Positions 45,902 to 54,068 of a stretch of DNA of 64,000 bases are shown here, one piece after another. The stretch comes from Lewinellaceae bacterium (GTDB taxonomy: Bacteria > Bacteroidota > Bacteroidia > Chitinophagales > Saprospiraceae), in assembly GCA_024644235.1 (NCBI GenBank), contig JAHELJ010000005.1, forward strand, positions 110,234 to 174,233. The letters are read 5' to 3'. The notes below the pieces were generated by a model that searched no databases, was not told the DNA's origin, and was given only the letters and a program-made list of their open reading frames with translations. A program made the translations under genes and the position numbers. Within the stretch, counting starts at the first letter, position 1. Each line of letters begins with the position of its first letter.

Positions 45902-47084
45902 ATGAAAAAACCAAATCAAAGAGAAAAAGCTCCTGTTCCTCTAAAGGAAAAGGAGCTATCCCGGAAGTTAAAGGCTCGAACTGCTAAGAAGGGTACGGAG
46001 AAACTGTCCATTGGGTTTGATCTTATGCTGGCGGGTAAGACTGCCCCCAGGATTCAGCGGAAAGCCATTAAGGAAGACAAAGGAGCTTCCTTTCAGGATG
46101 GCTACCGGCTAATAAAAAAAGTCGGACAGGTTTGACGGTCACCGGATCCGGTTTGAAGTCAAAGGACTAAAACTAGGGACCCATACTTTCCCTCCAAGCA
46201 TACCAGGTAAAAAAATACCCATCCCAAGAGTAACCAAGAGATCCAGAGAGCTTGCTCGCTTGGGCTTACCCGATTTGGAAGGTCTTTATCCTGATCATCT
46301 CTCGCTTGATGTTGTTCCCAGGAAGTTGCACAAGAGTCTGGTCACTCCCAACTTTATGACTGTAAAGGCAGTGAGACCAGGTGGTGAGCGAGTGGAAGCG
46401 ACCACGATATTTTCACCAGATGATCGATATACCTTCTCGGATACCAATTTTCCCTGGTGTACCGTAGGAAGGGTAGACACAGCGGGAGGATTTGCTTCCG
46501 GAGTATTGATCGGTCCTAGACATCTACTGACCGTCAGTCATACCATGGTATGGAATGCAGATGGATCTGCAGGTTGGGTGAGATTTCGACCTTCGTTTTT
46601 CGATGGTAGCGCCCCATTTGGCGAAGCCTGGGGAATCAGATATTACGTCTACCGCAAAGTAGTAGGACCGGGACTGAGTAGGGCAGAAAGCCGGGAGGAT
46701 TACGTCGTAATTGTACTAGATAGAAATATAGGAGATATCTGTGGCTGGATGGGCTCTCGAACTTATGCAGACTCATGGGATGGAGGCAACTACTGGAGGC
46801 ATATCGGATATCCCGGAGATTTAGCGGGAGGTCAGAGACCTTCATATGAGCGAGATATCTCATTGGACGGTGATTCCTCGGACAGCAATAGCCACAAGAG
46901 AGCATATCACCTGGGAGATGTTTGGCCAGGTCAATCCGGAGGACCCTTCTTTGCCTGGTGGAGTGGAGAAGACTGGCCCCGAGTGGTGGCGGTACAGAGT
47001 GGTCAGAATCCTTCCACGAATCTAGCTGCAGCTGGATCGAGGCTGGTGCAATTGATTATCTCGGCAAGGAACGATTTTCCATGA
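45902..47084 (+). pseudogene. Trypsin-like serine protease with pro-region, frameshifted in A7
   Basis: Two frames belong together. The first (MKKPNQREKAPVPLKEKE...) runs to a stop at 46133-46135. The second carries a chymotrypsin-fold protease with the catalytic histidine in LTVSHTM, an aspartate in SREDYVVIVLD and the serine in GQSGGPFF. Removing one A from the AATAAAAAAAG run at 46114-46120 joins them into a ~393-residue product through SDRFDGHRIRFEVKGLKLG. The first ~150 residues are basic and would be a propeptide. No signal peptide is seen, which is odd for this family. Without correction the protease would have to start at a TTG at 46260. Sequencing error is likely. Confidence 0.7.
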
Positions 47085-47183
47085 TTGGAAGCGTCTTGTT
47101 TTGAAGACAGGGAAAAACGAGCAAAAGAACTGGTGATTTCTAGATTGCCAGTTACCGATAATTATTGCCGAATCAAGCTGCTA

Positions 47184-49160
47184 TTATTTATTAGCTCCTC
47201 CTCCTTGAAATTCTGAGGATTTCGCATAGACTTTGTTGTAGATCTCTTTGTATTGAGGCGTGGTTCTGATTGGTTTAAGCACGGGATCTCGCATGAGATA
47301 GAGCATCATCGGAAAATGGCGAGTTAGACCGGTTTGCAAATATTCCAATGCTTTTCCATGGTTACCCATAATCATATGGGCATAGATCAGCAGGAACCAG
47401 ACTCTTTCAGCAGTTTCTGTGTGCATTAAAAGTTCCAACTTTTTCATGCCTTCTCGTGCTTCATCCGTTTTTCCGAGAGCTGCATTTGCAATGGTCAATC
47501 CTCCGATAATAAGGGGATCATCAGGTGGATAGTCCAGATCACTAAATAAAGCGAGTGCTTTTTCGGCATTTCCAGACAAAATATATGATTGACCTAATTC
47601 TAAAAGCGACACCTGAGAGTCTGGCTTTAGTTCAATACTTTTCTCGTAGTAATGAATAGCCTCCTCATATTTTTCTTCCATGTGATACAGAAGTGCTTTC
47701 AAATGGTAATTGATTTCAGAGAAAGGATCCATTTGAATAGCAATATCAATATAGTGCATTGCTGCCTTAAGCTTTCCTTCTGCTGAGAGGAAGGTGCTTG
47801 TGCATTGATAATAATCTACTATGGGTCTGGTCTTCCGTAAATTATTGAGATGTTTATAGGCAGCATCGAAATCCCAATCCTCTAAAAATGCGATCCAGGA
47901 AAGCTGCAGCTGGCATTCCGGAATCGTCTCGTCCAACTCAATAGCTTTGTCCAGATAGGACTTACCTTTTGCATATGCTTCTTCTGAAGGAATAAATCCC
48001 AAAGTCCCCAGTAGGGTAAAAGCCAAATGTAAACCCAGGTAGGCCCAAGGGTAATCGGGTTGTTCACTTATGACTTCCTGCAAAATGGAAATACCCTTTT
48101 CGATCTCTGACTTACTCATTTTCAGAATATGGTACCTGCTTTTGAGATATTTCTTGTAAACATCTACGGAAATGTCAGGTGACTCTACCAGATGATCTTC
48201 AATTTCAAAATGGCCTACATGCTCTCGTAATTTATCGGCAATGAGCAGGCTCACCTCATCCTGTACTGCAAAGATGTCTTCCAGGGATCTATCGAAAGTT
48301 TCAGACCAGAAATGCACGTCCTCATCCACATTTATAAGCTGAGTGGTAATCCTCATTTTATTACCGGAAAGGCGTACGCTACCTTCGAGGATGGTGGAAA
48401 CATTGAGTTCCTTCCCGATTTGCTTTACCGGCACGTCTTTATTTTTAAAGTAGAATGATGAAGTCCGAGATGTAACATTAAGACCCTGGATTTTAGAAAG
48501 GGCATTAATAATCTCTTCGGTCATGCCATCACTGAAATATTCGTTTTCCTGGCTGGCACTCATATTAACCAGGGGTAGGACAGCGATGGATTTTAAATGC
48601 TGTTTTGTTTTACCTTTTAATTCTGAACGGTCAGGTACGACAATTCCCTTGTTGGAAACGGCAAACACCTCCATTGGATGCTGGACATTTTTCAATTCAA
48701 ACTTACCCAAGGAAACAGTCTCAATCGACTGATGATTTTTTAACTCGTCATTTAATTTACTGGAAATGAGGATTGATCCGGGTGTTCCCATGCTTTGAAC
48801 GCGAGCGGAAATATTTACACTATCGCCAATTACCTCAGTGCCGGAATACACAATATCTCCTAAGTGAATTCCGATTCGAAGGGGAACCATTGGCTCGACC
48901 GATGTGAGCGCTATCTGGATTTCAATCGCACATTTTACCGCTTCGATAGCACTGTTAAATACACTGAGAGTCCCATCTCCGTAATATTGAATGATCTCCC
49001 CGGTGAAGCGCTTATGATTGTTTTCAAATACTTCACGATGCCTCGTCCTCAAACGGATGGCCACTTCTTCATCTTTCTGCATGATCGCAGTATATCCAGC
49101 TATGTCTGTGAACATGATGGCAGCAAGCTTTCTGATCTGTGATTCGCTGGGATTTTTCAT
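47184..49160 (-). CDS. Class III cyclase-TPR protein
   Basis: This is a 658-residue cytoplasmic protein. The N-terminal class III cyclase domain (10-165) keeps both metal aspartates (Asp19 in FTDIAGYT, Asp62 in YYGDGTL) and the Asn116/Arg120 pair (GDSVNISAR). The base-selecting lysine is Gln58, and the usual aspartate before the WG is missing, so nucleotide choice is uncertain. A linker domain like those seen before TPRs in adenylate cyclases follows (190-330; IAVLPLVNMS, FSDGMTEEI, VSTILEGSVR). About eight TPR-type repeats run to the C terminus. It is a widespread architecture in Bacteroidota, function unknown. Confidence 0.88.
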   Translation of the reverse strand: MKNPSESQIRKLAAIMFTDIAGYTAIMQKDEEVAIRLRTRHREVFENNHKRFTGEIIQYYGDGTLSVFNSAIEAVKCAIEIQIALTSVEPMVPLRIGIHLGDIVYSGTEVIGDSVNISARVQSMGTPGSILISSKLNDELKNHQSIETVSLGKFELKNVQHPMEVFAVSNKGIVVPDRSELKGKTKQHLKSIAVLPLVNMSASQENEYFSDGMTEEIINALSKIQGLNVTSRTSSFYFKNKDVPVKQIGKELNVSTILEGSVRLSGNKMRITTQLINVDEDVHFWSETFDRSLEDIFAVQDEVSLLIADKLREHVGHFEIEDHLVESPDISVDVYKKYLKSRYHILKMSKSEIEKGISILQEVISEQPDYPWAYLGLHLAFTLLGTLGFIPSEEAYAKGKSYLDKAIELDETIPECQLQLSWIAFLEDWDFDAAYKHLNNLRKTRPIVDYYQCTSTFLSAEGKLKAAMHYIDIAIQMDPFSEINYHLKALLYHMEEKYEEAIHYYEKSIELKPDSQVSLLELGQSYILSGNAEKALALFSDLDYPPDDPLIIGGLTIANAALGKTDEAREGMKKLELLMHTETAERVWFLLIYAHMIMGNHGKALEYLQTGLTRHFPMMLYLMRDPVLKPIRTTPQYKEIYNKVYAKSSEFQGGGANK

Positions 49161-49323
49161 TCACCTTTAATGACGATACCAAGGGTTCAAACCTAAGACA
49201 ATCCAATTTATGTTCGTAGGTAGAAGACTTCTCTCTAAATCAGCACCAATTTCCTGGCAGTGAGACAACGAGTCGAAAACTTCAAAACCCTTAGCCATTT
49301 GTTTTTTGCCTTTGACCTCTTGA

Positions 49324-50913
49324 TTATCCATACATTTTCAGCATCTCCATTAAATCGTGAAGCGTATTTGCTTCTTTAGGGTGCTTATCCTTGCGCCAAC
49401 GATGCATGCGAGGAAAGCGCAATGCGACCCCACTCTTATGCCTTTTGCTCGCTTGAATCCCTTCGAAGGCAATCTCAAAGACGAGGTTTGGCTGCACGGA
49501 ACGGACCGGTCCGAAGCGTTCGAGGGTATTGCGCCGGACAAAAGTGGTAATCTCACGAAACTCGGCATCGGTGAGACCGGAGTACGCTTTGGCAAAAGGC
49601 ACCAACGAATCGCCGTCCCACACTGCAAAGGTGTAATCCGTGAAAAGGTTGGCGCGGCGGCCATGGCCTTGTTGAGCGTAGATCATTACTGCATCGATCG
49701 TGAGCGGATCGATCTTCCATTTCCACCAGTCGCCTTTCTTACGACCGCTTTGGTAGGTCGAGTCAAGGCGTTTGAGCATAATGCCCTCACTAAATAATTC
49801 TCGGGAGCGGTCTCGCTCTTGCTCCAGTACGGGCCAGTTGTCGAAAGGTATGATCTCGGACAGGCGAAGCACTTCCTGATTTACCGACTGCACTACCTCC
49901 TCCAGGATCCTTCGCCGGTGTCGGATGGGATGATCACGCAGGTCTTCGCCTTCATGTTCCAGCAGGTCATAAGCCATCAGGATAAGAGGAGCTTCCTGCA
50001 AGATTCGTTTAGTCACTTTCTTCCTACCAATGCGAGTCTGCAGTTTTTGGAAGGTGAGGGGCACACCATCTTTGAAGGGGAGGATCTCTCCATCGAGTAC
50101 GATACCATCCGACATGAACGCAGTAAGCACCTCAAACTCGGGAAACCGGTCTGTTACCAATTCCTCCCCACGTGACCACAGAAATAGATGGCCATCACGC
50201 TTGATCAGTTGCCCGCGGATACCGTCCCATTTGCGCTCAGCCTGCCAGTCAGCAGGAGGGCCGAGTTGTTCGTAGCTGACGTCCAGTGCGTAGGCCAGGT
50301 AAAATGGGTATGGTTTGGAGAGGTCGTCAGCCGCTCTTTCCTGCAGAACCAACTCTTCAAAAGTAGTTGTCTGGGGCGACCAATCACCCATGAGCCGGTG
50401 GGCCAGGATGTTTTCGTCGATACCGGTAGCCCGGCCCAGTGCCCGGGTCATCAGTTTCTGAGAGACTCCAATGCGAAATCCGCCGGTCATCAATTTGTTG
50501 AATACAAAACGTTCCCGATGGTTGAGGCTACGCCATGCTTCCAGCATGCCTTCCCTTTTTTGCTCATCTTCCAGATCTTTCAAGGCGATCACGTGCTCTA
50601 TCCAATCTGTAAGGGAGCGTTCGCTTGTCTTTACCGGTTTGGGCAACACCAATGCAATTGTTTCAGCAAGATCACCGACGATGTGATAACTCTCATCGAA
50701 GAGCCAAACCGGTAAACCTGCCATTTCAGCGGCCCATTCCCGTACCAGGGAAATCGTCACGCTGCGGCGAGGCCTTCGGTGGGAGAGCAAAGCAATCGTC
50801 CACAATTTGTCGTCATCCGGAGCTTCGGAAAAATACTGTTGGAGTGCTGCTACTTTTTGATTTGTTTTAGTAGTCTGATCGAGCGATTGAAACAGTTGAG
50901 CAAATCGCTTCAT
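49324..50913 (-). CDS. ATP-dependent DNA ligase
   Basis: This 529-residue ligase has an N-terminal DNA-binding domain (1-200), the adenylation motif AERKWDGIRG with the AMP-accepting Lys228, later nucleotidyltransferase motifs (DGEILPF, AYDLLE, EGIMLKR, WWKWK), and an OB-fold ending MHRWRKDKHPKEANTL. It matches the ligase of the four-part 'ligase-associated' DNA repair set (ligase, exonuclease, helicase, nuclease). The exonuclease partner is directly upstream, overlapping by 4 bp. The helicase and second nuclease are not here. A relic of its 3' end is present at 45410. Confidence 0.9.
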   Translation of the reverse strand: MKRFAQLFQSLDQTTKTNQKVAALQQYFSEAPDDDKLWTIALLSHRRPRRSVTISLVREWAAEMAGLPVWLFDESYHIVGDLAETIALVLPKPVKTSERSLTDWIEHVIALKDLEDEQKREGMLEAWRSLNHRERFVFNKLMTGGFRIGVSQKLMTRALGRATGIDENILAHRLMGDWSPQTTTFEELVLQERAADDLSKPYPFYLAYALDVSYEQLGPPADWQAERKWDGIRGQLIKRDGHLFLWSRGEELVTDRFPEFEVLTAFMSDGIVLDGEILPFKDGVPLTFQKLQTRIGRKKVTKRILQEAPLILMAYDLLEHEGEDLRDHPIRHRRRILEEVVQSVNQEVLRLSEIIPFDNWPVLEQERDRSRELFSEGIMLKRLDSTYQSGRKKGDWWKWKIDPLTIDAVMIYAQQGHGRRANLFTDYTFAVWDGDSLVPFAKAYSGLTDAEFREITTFVRRNTLERFGPVRSVQPNLVFEIAFEGIQASKRHKSGVALRFPRMHRWRKDKHPKEANTLHDLMEMLKMYG

Positions 50914-51938
50914 GGCTGCTCCTCTTCTTCAGGTTCGCTGCCTTCATTGATCTCGGCGAGTTCGCCTTCAAAACGGGTCTTTACTACTCCGGCTTCCAAT
51001 CCTTTAGATTCCAGCCAGCGGCGGAAAACATCGGTATAACCATGCGTGGCGTAAATCTTGGAAGCACCAGTGGCTTCAATCGTTTGGTTTAGCCCATGCC
51101 AGTCGGCATGATCACTCAATACGAATCCACGATCCACGCTGCGCCGCCTGCGAGCACCCCGCAGCTGCATCCAACCGGAAGCAGTGGCGATGGATACGGT
51201 CTTAAACCGCTTCATCCAGGGTGAGCCGGTTGCTGAAGGTGGTGCAACCACCATGGCACCGACCAGATCCTTTTTTGGCGTTTCCGGAGTGATTCGGATC
51301 GTATCTGGTAAGGGTACTCCTGAAGAACGAATGACCTTCGTCATGTTTTCAATGGCACCATGGGTGTAGATTGGCCCTATCGAAGTGTCCAACCCACTTA
51401 GCAATCGCTGGGCTTTTCCCAGAGTATATCCGGTAAGAATACTGGTTACACCGGCATCCCGGTTTGTTGCCCACCATTGATTGATCTCATCGAAGATTAT
51501 ACTTTGATCAAGCCAGGTATAGATAGGCAAACCAAAAGTGGACTCCGTGATGAACACATCACACGGTACCGGCTCGAAAGCCCCACTGATGCCATCATCC
51601 TCTGTCTTGTAGTCTCCCGATACTACCCAGATTTCGTCCTGATACTCAACCTTGATCTGGGCGGAACCCACGATGTGACCGGCGGGGTAAAAGGTGAATT
51701 GAACGCCGTTTACTAAAAAGGATTCTCCAAAGGGAACACCGCGTATATTGATATCGCCCAGCCTATGCTGAAGAATGGCTTTGCTTGAGTCGGCACAGAC
51801 ATATCGATGATGGCCCCATCGAGCATGATCAGAGTGACCATGAGTGATTAATGCTTTCTTTACCCTTCGCCAGGGATCAATATAGACATCAGCCTCAGGA
51901 ACATACAGTCCACCTTTCTGAAACTCGATCAAAGCCAT
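50910..51938 (-). CDS. Ligase-associated DNA exonuclease (metallo-beta-lactamase fold)
   Basis: This is a 342-residue protein. The metallo-beta-lactamase signature is HGHSDH (His33-His38). It resembles SNM1/beta-CASP-type nucleases, with SGDYKTEDDG and later LSDHADW supplying further metal ligands. It corresponds to the exonuclease of the bacterial ligase-associated repair set. Translation is coupled to the ligase by an ATGA-type 4-bp overlap. Probable role is 5'-end processing of DNA before ligation; not shown for this protein. Confidence 0.9.
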   Translation of the reverse strand: MALIEFQKGGLYVPEADVYIDPWRRVKKALITHGHSDHARWGHHRYVCADSSKAILQHRLGDINIRGVPFGESFLVNGVQFTFYPAGHIVGSAQIKVEYQDEIWVVSGDYKTEDDGISGAFEPVPCDVFITESTFGLPIYTWLDQSIIFDEINQWWATNRDAGVTSILTGYTLGKAQRLLSGLDTSIGPIYTHGAIENMTKVIRSSGVPLPDTIRITPETPKKDLVGAMVVAPPSATGSPWMKRFKTVSIATASGWMQLRGARRRRSVDRGFVLSDHADWHGLNQTIEATGASKIYATHGYTDVFRRWLESKGLEAGVVKTRFEGELAEINEGSEPEEEEQP

Positions 51939-51965
51939 GTTTTTCTGTTGCTATCCCAAAGCTCT

Positions 51966-52826
51966 TCAATTTTCTGTATAGGCTGCTGTGCGTTGCTTTG
52001 AGACACCCAGTCCATCAATGCCCAGCTCCATCACGTCGCCCGGCTTCAGGTACCACGGTGGATTCTGCCCTAGCCCCACGCCTTGCGGAGTGCCGGTAGA
52101 GATTACGTCACCGGGCAAGAGCGACATATAATTGCTGATGTATGATACGAGGTGATCTACCTGAAAAATGAAATCGGATGTGGAACTATCCTGCATCGTC
52201 ACACCATTGACTTTCAGCCATAATCGCAGGTTATTAGGATCGGCAATCTCGTCGGTAGTGGCCAGCCACGGCCCCAGAGGGGCAAAAGTATCAGCACTTT
52301 TCCCTTTCACCCACTGGCCACCCTGCTCCAGTTGGAATGCACGTTCGCTCACATCGTTGTGCAATACGTAGCCGGCAATATGGTGCATGGCTTGCTCTTT
52401 CGAAACATAGTTGGCCTTTTTACCGATTACGATGGCCAGTTCTACTTCCCAGTCTGTTTTCTGGCTTCCTTTTGGAATCGTGACCACGTCGTATGGGCCA
52501 CAAACAGAGGAAGTTGCCTTGCTGAACAGGACGGGTTCTTTGGGAGGCTCCAATCCACTTTCGGCAGCATGAGCAGCATAGTTCAGACCCACGCAAATTA
52601 ATTTGCTTGGCCTTCCTACTGGAGAGCCCCACCGAATCTGCTCCTCTACCAAAGGGCAGTTGTCTTCGTGGTCCTGCAGCCAGCTTCGAAGCCGGCGAAT
52701 TCCATCGGAAGCAAAGAAGTCCTCATCGAAATCAGAACAGAAAGCAGATACATCACGACGCTCCTGATCGGCATCTATGATACCGGGTTTTTCTTTCCCC
52801 GGCTGTCCGAAGCGAATCAATTTCAT
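51966..52826 (-). CDS. Fumarylacetoacetate hydrolase family protein
   Basis: This is a 286-residue enzyme of the FAH family. The N-terminal ~70-residue domain is followed by the catalytic domain beginning LICVGLNYAAHAAESG. The metal ligands lie in DWEVELAIVIGK (two glutamates) and the DTFAPLGPW region, and the ending DVISTGTPQGVG is characteristic. Together with the SDR 6 bp upstream it fits the non-phosphorylating L-fucose/L-rhamnose route: 2-keto-3-deoxy-fuconate dehydrogenase then 2,4-diketo-3-deoxy-fuconate hydrolase. Other diketo substrates are possible. It is in a four-gene run with the repair ligase pair. Confidence 0.85.
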   Translation of the reverse strand: MKLIRFGQPGKEKPGIIDADQERRDVSAFCSDFDEDFFASDGIRRLRSWLQDHEDNCPLVEEQIRWGSPVGRPSKLICVGLNYAAHAAESGLEPPKEPVLFSKATSSVCGPYDVVTIPKGSQKTDWEVELAIVIGKKANYVSKEQAMHHIAGYVLHNDVSERAFQLEQGGQWVKGKSADTFAPLGPWLATTDEIADPNNLRLWLKVNGVTMQDSSTSDFIFQVDHLVSYISNYMSLLPGDVISTGTPQGVGLGQNPPWYLKPGDVMELGIDGLGVSKQRTAAYTEN

Positions 52827-52832
52827 TTTCAG

Positions 52833-53618
52833 TTAGTTTTTCAGTTTAGTAAATCCACCGTCAATACTATAGTTAGAACCAGTGATGAAGGAGGCTTCAT
52901 CGCTGCATAAAAATAGAGTCAGATCGGCAATTTCCTGAGGGGTGCCCATCCTTCCAATTGGGTGGTCAGTCGATAATTTGTCAAACATCTCCTTTTCACG
53001 ACCTGGATAATTTTTCTTGATAAAGCCATCGACAAATGGCGTATGAATCCTGCCGGGTGAAATGGCGTTACAACGTATCGGCACATCAATGTAATCTATC
53101 GCGACGGCATAGGTCATAGTGAGAACAGCCCCTTTCGTCATCGTGTATCCGAAGCGCTCTTTAATAGCCACTGATGCAATTGTGGAAGCGATATTGATGA
53201 TGGCTCCTCCTCCGTTTTGTTTCATGCTCGATAATACCGCGTACATACAGTTATAGGTCCCTTTCACATTGATACTGAATAAACGATCGAGATCCTCTTC
53301 GCTAGTTTGCTCCAAAGATCCTACATGGGCAACGCCTGCATTGTTTACCAGGATATCGACAGAGCCAGTCTTCAAGATTTCCGTGGCGATCGACATCACG
53401 TCCGGTTGATGTGATATATCCACAGACCAGAAATGCGCCCGGTCCTTGCCCCATAATTTGCGAATGGTATCACAAGTTTGCCGTCCTGTTTCTTCATTGA
53501 GTTCGAGAATATGAACCACCGCTCCAGCTTCAGCCAGAGTAAGGCAGATGGCTTCACCGATGCCGCTTCCACCTCCGGTCACCCAAGCAGTTTTGTTATG
53601 TAATGAGAAAAGAGACAT
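52833..53618 (-). CDS. Short-chain dehydrogenase/reductase
   Basis: This 261-residue classical SDR has the TGGGSGIG nucleotide loop (14-21), NNAG (92-95), the catalytic Ser145, Tyr158 and Lys162 (YTMTK), and the usual C-terminal SNYSIDGGFT. The acidic residue after beta-strand 2 (ILELNEE) suggests NAD preference. With the FAH-family gene just downstream it may oxidise a 2-keto-3-deoxy sugar acid at C4. It starts the apparent operon running left to the ligase. Confidence 0.85.
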   Translation of the reverse strand: MSLFSLHNKTAWVTGGGSGIGEAICLTLAEAGAVVHILELNEETGRQTCDTIRKLWGKDRAHFWSVDISHQPDVMSIATEILKTGSVDILVNNAGVAHVGSLEQTSEEDLDRLFSINVKGTYNCMYAVLSSMKQNGGGAIINIASTIASVAIKERFGYTMTKGAVLTMTYAVAIDYIDVPIRCNAISPGRIHTPFVDGFIKKNYPGREKEMFDKLSTDHPIGRMGTPQEIADLTLFLCSDEASFITGSNYSIDGGFTKLKN

Positions 53619-53737
53619 CTATAAATGAAAGTATGACTTTTAGCAAGGATGCGAAAGGGGCTCAATAGCACAGCTCAATTTCAAACGACCTAATTTGTAG
53701 AAAGACCATCAAGTATTTCGGGCTTCTTCATTTTTTT

Positions 53738-53940
53738 TTGCCTGCCTGTCGGCAGACTGGCTCGGCCACCTGTCCGCCGTACAAGACTTTGGCAGGCGGG
53801 AAAGAAATCGAAGCGCTCCGTCGCCAAAGCGGCTATGGCGCGTCGGCGAAAAAAGAAAAGGCCGGCTCCGACGAGTCTAACACGACTATCGGAGTCGTCA
53901 GACCTGCATCTAAAAGGCTGAAAAATCTACGGCAAGCCTC
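53738..53940. repeat. Palindrome-rich intergenic block with 34-bp repeat, copy 2
   Basis: The block begins with a GC-rich inverted repeat (CTGCCTGTCGGCAG at 53744-53757) and contains, at 53866-53899, the reverse complement of the 34-bp repeat at 30254-30287 with one mismatch. An open frame crosses it (53738-54085), but its composition is repeat-derived and I do not count it as a gene. The surrounding intergenic 53619-54068 otherwise holds no gene. Confidence 0.75.
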
Positions 53941-54068
53941 CCCAGCGCAATCCGAGCCGCTCCAGTTTTTAGTTCAGAACTTTAGGTCAGCTACCACTAA
54001 CAAATTAAGCCATTTTGCATCCCTCATGAAAGGTGCTAATTTACTTGATGATACCGGAATGTTGAACT

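Noticed and set aside
46260-47084. Protease starting at TTG 46260 as a stand-alone gene
   Set aside because: The frame is open and protein-like for about 140 bp upstream of this TTG, back to the A7 run, so the joined reading is preferred.
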